DNA of 24,757 nucleotides from Minisyncoccota bacterium. Its GTDB lineage: Bacteria; Patescibacteriota; Microgenomatia; UBA1400; PJMF01. Within the stretch, counting starts at the first letter, position 1. Each line of letters opens with the position of its first letter. Below are positions 1 through 7,494 of the stretch, one piece after another. The translations under genes and the position numbers were made by a program. The notes beneath the pieces are model-generated. The model searched no databases, was not told the origin of the DNA, and saw only the letters and a list, made by a program, of their open reading frames with translations. The stretch spans positions 1-24,757 of the forward strand of contig JAAZKO010000050.1 of assembly GCA_012799795.1 (NCBI GenBank). The letters are read 5' to 3'.

Positions 1-2059
1 CAGCTTCCTCAGGTTGATATTCATAAGCAGTCACATCGATTTTGGGCATAACACTACAGGTCTTAATTTGTGGCTGATATTTACGAATCATGTTAGAAAA
101 TTTTCGATAAGACACTTTTTCTGGATCATATTTGAGTGTGTAAGAAATCTGATTGCCCTTATCTTCAGACAATGGCTTGCCATCTTCATTTACACCACGA
201 ATCCAATATTTTTCTAGTAACATCAGCCACTGATATTGCTCTTCTGGCTCAGCTTCACTAGCAGTTACTAATTTACCATTCATACCTAAACGACAAATCT
301 CTGGTTGAGTTGGAAAACCAACCGCTATAGTACCCTGATAACTTTTTAATTCTTTGGTCGGATACCCTAATTTTTTATATTTCTTAACTAAAGGGTCATC
401 GTCTCTAAATTGCACCCAGCGAATATATTCGCGCATAGCTGGTAAATGAGCTCCCTCAGACAAAGCGAACAATTTTGAAGTAGTCCCCGCTGGTTTAATA
501 GTGGTGTTGGTGTGAGGAGTAGTCATTCCCAGTAGTTTGGAATATTTTTGGGCTTCATCTTCAACTGCGCGTTTAAAACGAGCCAAAGTTAACCAAAAAT
601 CTAAACTCTTTTCTTCGTCAATTAAATCATGAAAAGAGTAACTAAAAGCATTCCAAGCATATTCATGAATTCCTGTCATGCCCACTCCGATGCGATTAGT
701 TCTATTCACCTCTCTGGTGTATAAACTATCCATATAGGTATTGACTCTAATTAGGGCTCTAGTTGCCACTCTAAATGATTCTTCGGCACTATCTACATCT
801 GGAGCGTAATAAGGCACTACATCAGCAATAACACAATAGCCACCTAACATATTAAGAGTAATCTCACCGCAAGGATTAGGAATTTGTGTGTAATATTTAG
901 CACTAGCATATTTGGCAACTTCAGCCAACATTTTAATAGTCCGTTTCATTGGCTTAAACTTTTTGATAGTAGCATATTTGCCATCTAAATAGCCATCAAA
1001 ACCTTCATCGTTTTGCACTAATCTATGCTGATTAACAAAACCAGGTTCCCCAGTTCGATCAAAATATGAAGAGCGCATAACTAAATCTAAAACTTTTTGA
1101 GAATGTTTGCTATTTTGTTTCCAAAATTTGTCATCAACGGCCACACTATTATTAGCTGACCATAAAAAACCACCCTTTTTTATACTAATAAATTCAAAAA
1201 TGTCAGGATCAGTCCAGGTTTTTACTGCAATTCTTGCTGCTCGCCTTGCTCCACCAACCAAAACACATTCTGATAAATAATGATCAACATACATGCTTTG
1301 CTTCCAAGGTTTAAGTCCAGCGCCTTTCACTGTAGCTACCCGCTGAATAGCTTTAATCAAGGGTCGAGGACCAGAAGCTGGTCGACCCTGCATCCCACCG
1401 ATTGGAGATCCTTTAGCTCTTACTTTTGTAAAATCTAAAATTAATAATTCATCTTTATATTTACGTTCGAAAGTCATGACTTCAATTTTTTCTACAGCTT
1501 GAGCCCAACCCTCACGAGTATCTGGAATTTCAAACCAATGAGCTTTGCGATATTTATGACGAGCTTCCTTAACACTCTCGTCTTCTCCCCAAGCAAAATC
1601 GGGGTGTTGATCGTCTAAAACACAGCGGATCAATGGCATATAATCCCAATCAACAAGCATTAATGCGTCGTCATAGGCACGTCCCACACCAGACCCATTG
1701 AGTAATAAGTAAAACAATAAGAAACTTGAGGAAGCAGTACTACAATTAGTAAAAATTTCCATATTTCTTTCTGGCTGATCTGCATCACCATGTTGCAGGT
1801 GTCGACCACTCAAAAGCAAAGATGCATTAGACAGATGTTTTTTTAACAATTGATATTCTTTTTTACGATGATCCTCCCACTTCTTACCTTTGGGCAATAA
1901 AGATGAATTTCCCTCAGCAACCCTTTTAGCCACGTCTTGCCAAGTTTCTAATTCGCCATCAGTTTTAGTACGCAAAATAGTGCGTTTAGCCACTGCTTCA
2001 CCCAAACCTTTAGCTAATTTTCTATTCTGAAATTTCATTTTCTTTCGGTAAGAGCTCAT
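1..2059 (-). CDS. nrdJ: Adenosylcobalamin-dependent (class II) ribonucleoside-triphosphate reductase, C-terminus cut by window edge
   Basis: Reduces ribonucleotides to deoxyribonucleotides in the cytoplasm, using a thiyl radical generated from adenosylcobalamin. I translated the minus strand by hand and it stays open for 686 codons to the window edge. Recognisable signatures in order are NCSTASSS with Cys106 (one of the reducible pair), a GSGVGRAYDD segment, GGARRAARIA, the radical-site motif NPCGEI with Cys397 and Glu399, a second pair cysteine at Cys409, GTTSKLFALSEGAHLP, and near the edge CSVMPKID followed by AYEYQPEE. This is the order of the monomeric class II (RTPR-like) family, about 700-750 residues long, so only a short tail should be missing. 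No intein is seen. The ATG at 2059 is preceded by AAAAGGA about 6 nt upstream; an in-frame ATG at 2038 is less well placed. The gene starts 11 nt after nrdR and is surely co-transcribed with it. The family and motifs are clear; the triphosphate-versus-diphosphate substrate is inferred. Confidence 0.93.
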   Translation of the reverse strand, partial: MSSYRKKMKFQNRKLAKGLGEAVAKRTILRTKTDGELETWQDVAKRVAEGNSSLLPKGKKWEDHRKKEYQLLKKHLSNASLLLSGRHLQHGDADQPERNMEIFTNCSTASSSFLLFYLLLNGSGVGRAYDDALMLVDWDYMPLIRCVLDDQHPDFAWGEDESVKEARHKYRKAHWFEIPDTREGWAQAVEKIEVMTFERKYKDELLILDFTKVRAKGSPIGGMQGRPASGPRPLIKAIQRVATVKGAGLKPWKQSMYVDHYLSECVLVGGARRAARIAVKTWTDPDIFEFISIKKGGFLWSANNSVAVDDKFWKQNSKHSQKVLDLVMRSSYFDRTGEPGFVNQHRLVQNDEGFDGYLDGKYATIKKFKPMKRTIKMLAEVAKYASAKYYTQIPNPCGEITLNMLGGYCVIADVVPYYAPDVDSAEESFRVATRALIRVNTYMDSLYTREVNRTNRIGVGMTGIHEYAWNAFSYSFHDLIDEEKSLDFWLTLARFKRAVEDEAQKYSKLLGMTTPHTNTTIKPAGTTSKLFALSEGAHLPAMREYIRWVQFRDDDPLVKKYKKLGYPTKELKSYQGTIAVGFPTQPEICRLGMNGKLVTASEAEPEEQYQWLMLLEKYWIRGVNEDGKPLSEDKGNQISYTLKYDPEKVSYRKFSNMIRKYQPQIKTCSVMPKIDVTAYEYQPEEA

Positions 2060-2070
2060 AATATTCCTTT

Positions 2071-2520
2071 TTATTCTTTAATCTTGGCAATTTCTTCTTC
2101 AAAGTCGGAGAGATCACCAAAATCTCGATAAACACTAGCAAATAATAAATATGAAAGAGGATCTAGTTTTTTTAATCGATTTAATACTAAATTACCAATT
2201 TCCCAACTTTTTACTTCCTGAGCATTTTTTTGACGAAGTTTGGACTCAACTTCTTCAATTAATAGTTCAATCTGCAACATCGTTATTGGCCTTTTCCAGG
2301 TAGATTTTAATAGACCACGTTTAATCTTTTCCCGATCGAAATTTTCTTTGGAGCCATCTTTTTTAATCACTTTTAAATCTACGCCCTCAACTCTTTCATA
2401 AGTAGTAAAACGTTTATCACAATCCTCACAAATTCGCCTCCTCCTGACCGCTTCACCATTTTCAGCTTCTCTTGAGTCAATGACGGCAGTATTTTTGCTT
2501 TTACAAAATGGGCAATACAT
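2071..2520 (-). CDS. nrdR: Transcriptional repressor NrdR
   Basis: ATP/dATP-sensing repressor of ribonucleotide reductase genes. The 149-residue protein has the family's usual length and architecture. An N-terminal zinc ribbon has cysteines at 3, 6, 31 and 34 (CPFC and CEDC), with the basic stretch RRRR at 26-29 before the second pair. An ATP-cone domain follows from about residue 49 (VIKKDGSKENFDREKIKRGL) to about 137. It is the first gene of a two-gene operon with the class II reductase directly downstream. Two NrdR boxes lie just upstream, so it probably represses its own operon. The ATG at 2520 has no strong Shine-Dalgarno, only AAAG next to the start. The assignment is near certain. Confidence 0.97.
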   Translation of the reverse strand: MYCPFCKSKNTAVIDSREAENGEAVRRRRICEDCDKRFTTYERVEGVDLKVIKKDGSKENFDREKIKRGLLKSTWKRPITMLQIELLIEEVESKLRQKNAQEVKSWEIGNLVLNRLKKLDPLSYLLFASVYRDFGDLSDFEEEIAKIKE

Positions 2521-2561
2521 CTTTAAATTTAAATCCAGCTATATCATACTTTTTACATATT

Positions 2562-2577
2562 CTACAATCGCTTGTGG
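2562..2577 (-). promoter_or_regulatory. NrdR box, gene-proximal copy
   Basis: The 16-mer CTACAATCGCTTGTGG fits the NrdR-box pattern (acaCwAtATaTwGtgt) at the outer CA and TTG positions but has a degenerate centre. It lies about 32 bp from a better box at 2594-2609, three helical turns away, which is the paired arrangement known for NrdR. The two boxes sit as near-mirror images (TCTACAA...TTGTGGT against ACCACAA...TTGTAGA). A candidate promoter overlaps it on the minus strand: TTGTAG (2567-2562), 16 bp, then GATATA (2545-2540), or alternatively the -10 TATGAT at 2548-2543. Binding here would occlude RNA polymerase. The call is inferred from pattern and position. Confidence 0.75.
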
Positions 2578-2593
2578 TTGTTAAATAAAAATA

Positions 2594-2609
2594 CCACAAA
2601 ATGTTGTAG
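2594..2609 (-). promoter_or_regulatory. NrdR box, distal copy
   Basis: The sequence CCACAAAATGTTGTAG matches the conserved positions of the NrdR box (C4, A6, A8, T9, T11, G13) almost completely. It lies 74 bp upstream of the nrdR start and 32 bp (start to start) from the second box. With that copy it forms the usual two-box operator for an nrdR-reductase operon. Confidence 0.82.
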
Positions 2610-2666
2610 ATTTAATTAGCCGGAATAAAAATATCTCACAGAAGCAAGCGCAATGTCAACTAGTAA

Positions 2667-3218
2667 TTATTGGCTCAGCTGGGATCTCAATAAAACTGTT
2701 TCCGTATCTAAACTATTCAACACCGCTCGATCCGCCTCGGTAAAATTATCAAGATATTCAACCATAATTTCTTGCTGATAATCAACGAGCTCTAAAGCAA
2801 AAAATACTAAATGTTCAGCGCCTGAATCGTAAGCGCTATCTTCTTTTAGATTTTTAGCTTCCAACAAAGCCTGATTGAGATATTTTTGAGACTTGCTGAA
2901 AGTAGTAAGCGCTAAAGCGATTTCTTCTTTTTCTACTAAGCGAGTTGCATAAAATAAGCGTCGCTTGGCATAAGCAAGCAATAGATAAATCCGGCGCTCT
3001 TGATCTGCCATCTCCAAACGAAATCTATCAACAAGCATCAATAAAGGGTAAAGAGAATGATCTGGTAGTATTTCTTTTTGGACATAAAATTTACGATTTT
3101 TAAAATTACCAGAATTTAACATTCGTGATTGAGAAGAAATATTAAAAGAAGCAAACAAGATGAAAATTGATACAAAAAAGGCAGTCATAATTAAGAAGTA
3201 TTTGAGAAATTTTGACAT
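2667..3218 (-). CDS. DUF5667-like membrane-anchored protein
   Basis: Unknown function. The 183-residue protein has one N-terminal membrane segment (about residues 8-26) and an extracytoplasmic helical domain. The stretch ILPDHSLYPLLMLVDRFRLE followed by a long helix rich in RR, A and E (LLAYAKRRLFYATRLVEKEE) resembles DUF5667, whose members carry a PDSPLYPLK-type motif and paired helices and are often surface or regulatory-associated in CPR genomes. It is the last gene of the operon that starts at 5040 and lies 26 nt after the CPBP-like gene. The ATG at 3218 has no visible Shine-Dalgarno, and no hairpin terminator is seen after its stop. The family call rests on one motif. Confidence 0.6.
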   Translation of the reverse strand: MSKFLKYFLIMTAFFVSIFILFASFNISSQSRMLNSGNFKNRKFYVQKEILPDHSLYPLLMLVDRFRLEMADQERRIYLLLAYAKRRLFYATRLVEKEEIALALTTFSKSQKYLNQALLEAKNLKEDSAYDSGAEHLVFFALELVDYQQEIMVEYLDNFTEADRAVLNSLDTETVLLRSQLSQ

Positions 3219-3244
3219 AAGTTTCTATTAGCAAAAAATGACAA

Positions 3245-3928
3245 TTAAAAGTGTACAAGTAGAACCATGCCCCAGATTGCTTGTGTCATTAATAAAGTAT
3301 AAGCGTTGCGCTGAACATAAAATAGTAAAGATTGGCCAAGAGCAAAGACAAATAAAAGTAAAGCATGTAGATAAATTGTTCCTAAATTAAAGCGTAAAAA
3401 TAAATTGGGTAAATGAAAAATTAAAAATACTAAAGCTACTACAAATACTTTCTTCAATAAAGACCATTTTTTATAGCGATCTTCAATAACTAACATTACA
3501 AAACTAAAGAAAAATAGAGTCTCAAAAAATCCCGTGAGAACAGCTAGAAACATTTCCCACCAAAAATTCTCTGCTGCATAGAAAGCCAGTGGCTGAATCT
3601 GAGAAGGGTTTAATAAAGCTTTGGCAATAAGAGCAATAAAACCTAAAATTCCGCCTATAAGTAAACCAATCAGCAAACCCCTTTTTAATTTACTGAAAGA
3701 AAGACTTTCCATAGTGGCAGAAAAACCAGTAATAGTTAAATAAATTAAAACTGGAAAAGCAAAAAAAATCGCTTTACCCACAAGTTCATCAAAAAAAACT
3801 GAGAAAGAAGACAAAATTCTATATAAAAACCAAAAAATAAAAACTAAAACTAATATCGGCCAAAACAATTGATGTTTTTGTTTTTTACTTTGGCGTCGTT
3901 TGGTTCTAGTTATTTTTTTTGATGGCAT
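3245..3928 (-). CDS. Polytopic membrane protein resembling CPBP-family (Abi/CAAX-like) proteins, active-site motifs degenerate
   Basis: This protein of about 227 residues has a basic N-terminus (KKITRTKRRQSKKQKH) and about six hydrophobic segments. The second half follows the CPBP layout: a FFETLFFFSF segment where the family has the EExxxR motif, FLIFHLPN with His172 in the place of the FxxxH motif, and a final helix containing QAIWG where the family has H-x-x-x-N. Only the middle motif is well kept, so protease activity is doubtful; it may be a non-catalytic member or a look-alike. The longer reading frame begins with TTG at 3937. I chose the ATG at 3928, which overlaps the end of the upstream kinase-like gene by 23 nt, suggesting translational coupling. 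Neither start has a Shine-Dalgarno. Role unknown. Confidence 0.5.
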   Translation of the reverse strand: MPSKKITRTKRRQSKKQKHQLFWPILVLVFIFWFLYRILSSFSVFFDELVGKAIFFAFPVLIYLTITGFSATMESLSFSKLKRGLLIGLLIGGILGFIALIAKALLNPSQIQPLAFYAAENFWWEMFLAVLTGFFETLFFFSFVMLVIEDRYKKWSLLKKVFVVALVFLIFHLPNLFLRFNLGTIYLHALLLFVFALGQSLLFYVQRNAYTLLMTQAIWGMVLLVHF

Positions 3929-4547
3929 CGAGTACAAGTTCTAAAGTTTCTTGTTGATTATGAGAATAAGTATCAACAACTAAATCGTATATGTCTGGAT
4001 GCCAAAAATCAAGCTCTGTATCTGCTGAAATTTTACCCGTCTTGACTAACCACTCATCCCACTCTTCTTTATACATTTCTCGCCATCTGGATAAATTATC
4101 ATGATAACGGGTCAAAGCATTCTGTTTAGCTTCCTCAATACTAATCTTGTCACGATTAACAATCCGGTCAATTCGTACTGCATCATCACTGCAAGTCATT
4201 AAAATTTTTAAGGTGGTAGGAATATTTTGAGCCATAAAACCAGAAAGCCATGATTCAATAATCCAACCTTCTTCATTACTAAGTTTTTCACGAATACCCA
4301 TATCAACCTGGCGATCAAAATCATCACTATAAACTAAAGCACTGTGATGAGCCCTAGAATTTGCGTCAAACAAACCTTTTTCTGCTGCATAGGCACGCAT
4401 AAACTCTCCACCAGAAAAAGCGGTAAAACCAGCGTATTTGAGTTCTTCACTCAACATTTTTAGCAAAGTGGTTGATCCACAGCCGGGCAGACCAGAAATG
4501 GTAATATTTTTATAATAAATATCTTTGATAGACATATTAATTTTCAT
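3906..4547 (-). CDS. Cytidylate-kinase-like P-loop nucleotide kinase
   Basis: A P-loop NTPase of about 213 residues resembling the archaeal-type cytidylate kinase branch. The nucleotide-binding loop reads SGLPGCGSTTLLKMLSEEL (glycine-rich loop at about residues 19-27 from the chosen start); the usual Walker A lysine is replaced by Ser25, as the archaeal-type Cmk group often has GTTT. SGGEFMRAYAAEKGL after it matches the nucleotide-monophosphate binding segment of that group (SAGxIFRxxAxExG). RIDRIVNRDKISIEEA and RYHDNLSRWREMYK look like the lid region. The ATG at 4547 is chosen because GAGGAAAA lies 9 nt upstream; that Shine-Dalgarno is inside the longer frame starting at 4562. The gene overlaps the HEPN-type gene by 11 nt, so the two are coupled. 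Whether the substrate is CMP/dCMP or something linked to the HEPN partner cannot be told. Confidence 0.7.
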   Translation of the reverse strand: MKINMSIKDIYYKNITISGLPGCGSTTLLKMLSEELKYAGFTAFSGGEFMRAYAAEKGLFDANSRAHHSALVYSDDFDRQVDMGIREKLSNEEGWIIESWLSGFMAQNIPTTLKILMTCSDDAVRIDRIVNRDKISIEEAKQNALTRYHDNLSRWREMYKEEWDEWLVKTGKISADTELDFWHPDIYDLVVDTYSHNQQETLELVLDAIKKNN

Positions 4548-5040
4548 TTGTTTTTTCCTCATAGCGTTTTTTCATTAACTTGATAGTTGCTTCCATCACA
4601 TCTTGCATTTTATTAAGACAGCCCGTTGCCTCATCAAAGCTTAGTGCTTTTCCGCCATCAGGAAAAAAATGAAAAACGTGATTTCGGCATTGCAGCCAAG
4701 TTTGCCAAATCTCCTGAGCTAATTCTTCATTTAACATACGAGTAAGATCATCATAAAGCCACCACTTATCACGCTGCTTAAGACTGACATCAGGATTAAG
4801 AGCTCGACCAATGCGAAAACGACGACCATAGTAAACTTTATGACTAATTAGGTTAAGATCGAGTAAAACTTTCTTTAAAAAACCTTCATAAGCTTTGGCC
4901 ATTGGAAAAACAATGAAGGAAAAATCTTCAATGTGTTTTTTATCTACAAACTGCTGACTTAAATAATAACTAGTTTTTATCAAATTCTCCTGGCTAGGAT
5001 CTAAATATTTTAAGAAGGGAGATTCTAAATCAAATTGCAT
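4537..5040 (-). CDS. HEPN-motif protein resembling RnlA-type toxins
   Basis: A mostly helical cytoplasmic protein of about 167 residues. The key feature is QCRNHVFHFFP, which contains an R-N-x3-H motif (Arg119 to His124), the catalytic signature of HEPN ribonucleases. Upstream, SFIVFPMAKAYEGFLKKVLL and RIGRALNP resemble the helical domain of RnlA/RNase LS-type toxins; the RnlA link is from memory and less sure than the HEPN motif. The ATG at 5040 is preferred over the TTG at 5103, because the longer version adds an unlikely Phe/Asn/Cys-rich leader and would place the -10 box (5079-5074) inside the coding region. It is the first gene of a four-gene operon and overlaps a nucleotide kinase. No typical antitoxin (Dmd, MNT) is seen next to it. 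Confidence 0.55.
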   Translation of the reverse strand: MQFDLESPFLKYLDPSQENLIKTSYYLSQQFVDKKHIEDFSFIVFPMAKAYEGFLKKVLLDLNLISHKVYYGRRFRIGRALNPDVSLKQRDKWWLYDDLTRMLNEELAQEIWQTWLQCRNHVFHFFPDGGKALSFDEATGCLNKMQDVMEATIKLMKKRYEEKTNEN

Positions 5041-5053
5041 AAATAAATTCGTA

Positions 5054-5103
5054 TTACAGAAAAATACATATCGATTATAATTGAAACACAAGAAAAAATC
5101 CAA
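5054..5103. promoter_or_regulatory. Overlapping divergent promoters for the HEPN operon (-) and the pbp-GH18 operon (+)
   Basis: The sequence ATTATAAT at 5074-5081 provides a perfect -10 hexamer on both strands. Minus: TTGGAT (5103-5098), 18 bp, TATAAT (5079-5074), giving a start near 5068 ahead of the ATG at 5040. Plus: TTACAG (5054-5059), 16 bp, TATAAT (5076-5081), giving a start near 5088 ahead of the ATG at 5109. The two promoters cannot be occupied together. This arrangement also decides the start of the minus-strand gene. Confidence 0.65.
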
Positions 5104-5108
5104 GACCT

Positions 5109-7478
5109 ATGTTTAAAGAAAAAAAATTCTCTAGTAAGAAGAAAAAGGAAAACGCCATCCAAAGCCACTTAAAATTTTGGCAAAAGAAAAATTGGCAAAT
5201 TTCTCTCATTGCTTTACTTGTTTTATTCATAAGTATATTAATTTATTTAATTCAAGAATTGCCTTCTCCAAAAAACTTAAGTTCTTTAGAGCACTATGCT
5301 GTTAGTACCCAAATTTTTGACAGAAATGGTCAATTACTTTATGAAGTTTATGGGGACGAGAATCGCACTCCAATTGAAATTGAAAGTTTACCTGAATATT
5401 TGCTGCAAGCCACGATAGCTATTGAAGACAAAAATTTTCATCGCCATCATGGTTTAGATTTACGAGGTTTATTAAGAGCTACTATTAATAATTTAACTGG
5501 CGGCAACACTCAAGGAGGCTCGACTATTACTCAGCAACTGGTAAAAAATGCTTTATTAAGTAAAGAAAGAACGCTTAATCGAAAAATTAAAGAAGCAATT
5601 TTATCTATTTTGGCTGAAATTATTTATAGCAAAGAAGAAATTTTAGAAATGTATCTCAATTATATTGCTTATGGTGGTACTGCGGTTGGTATAGAAGCTG
5701 CTGCTAATCTTTACTTTGACAAAACTGCTAGTGATTTAACTTTAGCTGAAAGCTCATTACTGGCTGGTTTACCCAAAGCACCTAGTACTTATTCACCATT
5801 TGGCGCTTACCCAGAAAAAGCTAAAATGCGACAAAAAGAAGTTTTACGCCGAATGCTTGAAGATGGATACATCAATGAAGAACAAATAAATGAAGTGGAA
5901 AATGAAACATTAACTTATGCCCTAAAAAAAACCGATATCAAAGCTCCACATTTTGTTTTTTATGTCATTGATTTATTGCAAAAAGAATATGGAGAAGAAG
6001 TGGTAAAAGCCGGTGGATTGAGAGTAAGAACTACTTTAGATTTAGACTTGCAAGAAGTTGCTCAGGCTTCTCTCTCTGCAGAAATTGAAGATTTAGCTAG
6101 GTTAAAAGTAAGTAATGGCGCAGCCCTAATTACTAAACCAAACACTGGGGAAATTCTGTCAATGATTGGTAGCAAGAATTATTTTGACATGGAAAATGAT
6201 GGGCAAGTTAATGTAACCCTAGCTCTAAGGCAACCAGGATCATCAATCAAGCCCCTTATGTATGCCAGCGCTTTTCAAGAAAAAACTCTAAACCCCGGCT
6301 CTATGATTTTAGATATTCCAACTTGTTTTAGAGTTGCTGGTCAAAAAGATTATTGTCCAAAGAATTATACTGGTGGTTTTGCTGGGCCGGTAACGATTAG
6401 GCAAGCATTAGGCAATTCTTTTAATATTCCAGCAGTTAAAGCACTAAGCACTATTGGCGTAGAAAAATTTATTGAGCAAGCAAATAAAATGGGTATTAGT
6501 AATTGGATTGACCCAAGTCAATATGGTTTATCTTTAACTCTCGGAGGTGGCGAAGTAATGATGGTTGAAATGGCTACAGCTTTTGGCGTACTAGCCAATC
6601 AAGGAGTTAAGGTGCCAAGTACTGCAATTTTGGAAGTCAAAAATTATAAGGGTGAAATTCTAGATAGTGTTGATTTGGAGGCACGTGTAGAAGCATTATC
6701 TGCCATGACTGAAAATGAAAACATTGAAGGAGAAAGCAATTTGGAAAGAGTGATGCGTCGTGCACCAGCCTATTTAAGCACCCACATTATGCAAGATAAC
6801 AATGCCCGTTTAATGGCCTTTGGCAGCAATAATCAGCTTCTTATTAAAGACAAGGTGGTTAGTGCTAAAACCGGTACCACCAATGACCTAAAAGATAACT
6901 GGACAGTTGGCTTCACCCCAGAATTTTTGACCATTGTTTGGGTGGGAAATAATGACAATAGTTCTATGAGCTATTTAGCTTCGGGAGTCACTGGCGCCGC
7001 ACCAATTTGGAACGATATCATGAGCTATATCCTTAAAGATGAACAAGTTGTTTGGCTAGATCGTCCTAGTGATGTGAAGATGAGTCATGTTTGTCAAACT
7101 GGCATGCCTGTTGATCGTGGTTTGGGCAATAATCGCAATGATTTACAAAATATTAATGTAAGCGACCTTACTCTTAAAATGGATGCTCAACAAACTTATT
7201 TAACAGAAACTGATCCCGCACAGACTTGCCAAGCTAGTGGACAAGAACTATATTGGGAAGAATCTTTACCTAGTTATTCTGGTAGCTTTCAAAAAGAATT
7301 TTGGATTCGTAGCGAAACAGGTTTGCCAGCAGGATTTGGTGAAGAAGCTGATGATCTAGTTTTGGAATTGCACCAATTTTATTATGATCCCGTAACTACT
7401 TTATACTGCGCAGACTGTAGAAGAGCAACAGACGAAGAAACTGGTAAAGTTATTTACGAAAGAAATTACGTTAATTAA
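5109..7478 (+). CDS. Class A penicillin-binding protein (bifunctional transglycosylase/transpeptidase, PBP1A type)
   Basis: Polymerises lipid II into glycan strands and cross-links the stem peptides on the outer face of the membrane. The 789-residue protein has a basic cytoplasmic tail, one membrane anchor (about residues 30-48), a GT51 domain (about 75-255) and a transpeptidase domain (about 330-640). GT51 motifs: catalytic Glu106 in EDKNFHRHHG, GGSTITQQ (136-143), RKIKEA and EMYLN. Transpeptidase motifs: SSIK with nucleophile Ser378 and Lys381, SFN (437-439), and KTGT (587-590). All active-site residues are present, so both activities are expected. A tail of about 140 residues follows, with several cysteines (including CADC near the end), possibly a small disulfide or metal-binding extension; its function is unknown. 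The gene is followed after 16 nt by a GH18 hydrolase, an apparent wall-synthesis and wall-processing operon. Confidence 0.95.
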   Translation: MFKEKKFSSKKKKENAIQSHLKFWQKKNWQISLIALLVLFISILIYLIQELPSPKNLSSLEHYAVSTQIFDRNGQLLYEVYGDENRTPIEIESLPEYLLQATIAIEDKNFHRHHGLDLRGLLRATINNLTGGNTQGGSTITQQLVKNALLSKERTLNRKIKEAILSILAEIIYSKEEILEMYLNYIAYGGTAVGIEAAANLYFDKTASDLTLAESSLLAGLPKAPSTYSPFGAYPEKAKMRQKEVLRRMLEDGYINEEQINEVENETLTYALKKTDIKAPHFVFYVIDLLQKEYGEEVVKAGGLRVRTTLDLDLQEVAQASLSAEIEDLARLKVSNGAALITKPNTGEILSMIGSKNYFDMENDGQVNVTLALRQPGSSIKPLMYASAFQEKTLNPGSMILDIPTCFRVAGQKDYCPKNYTGGFAGPVTIRQALGNSFNIPAVKALSTIGVEKFIEQANKMGISNWIDPSQYGLSLTLGGGEVMMVEMATAFGVLANQGVKVPSTAILEVKNYKGEILDSVDLEARVEALSAMTENENIEGESNLERVMRRAPAYLSTHIMQDNNARLMAFGSNNQLLIKDKVVSAKTGTTNDLKDNWTVGFTPEFLTIVWVGNNDNSSMSYLASGVTGAAPIWNDIMSYILKDEQVVWLDRPSDVKMSHVCQTGMPVDRGLGNNRNDLQNINVSDLTLKMDAQQTYLTETDPAQTCQASGQELYWEESLPSYSGSFQKEFWIRSETGLPAGFGEEADDLVLELHQFYYDPVTTLYCADCRRATDEETGKVIYERNYVN

Positions 7479-7494
7479 TTCTTAATAAAGAATA

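Noticed and set aside
14..217. Plus-strand open frame of 67 codons
   Set aside because: It lies wholly inside the well-supported ribonucleotide reductase gene on the other strand and resembles no known protein.
5041..5103. N-terminal extension of the HEPN-type protein from a TTG
   Set aside because: It would place the promoter inside the coding sequence and adds an implausible Phe/Asn/Cys-rich leader; the ATG at 5040 is preferred.
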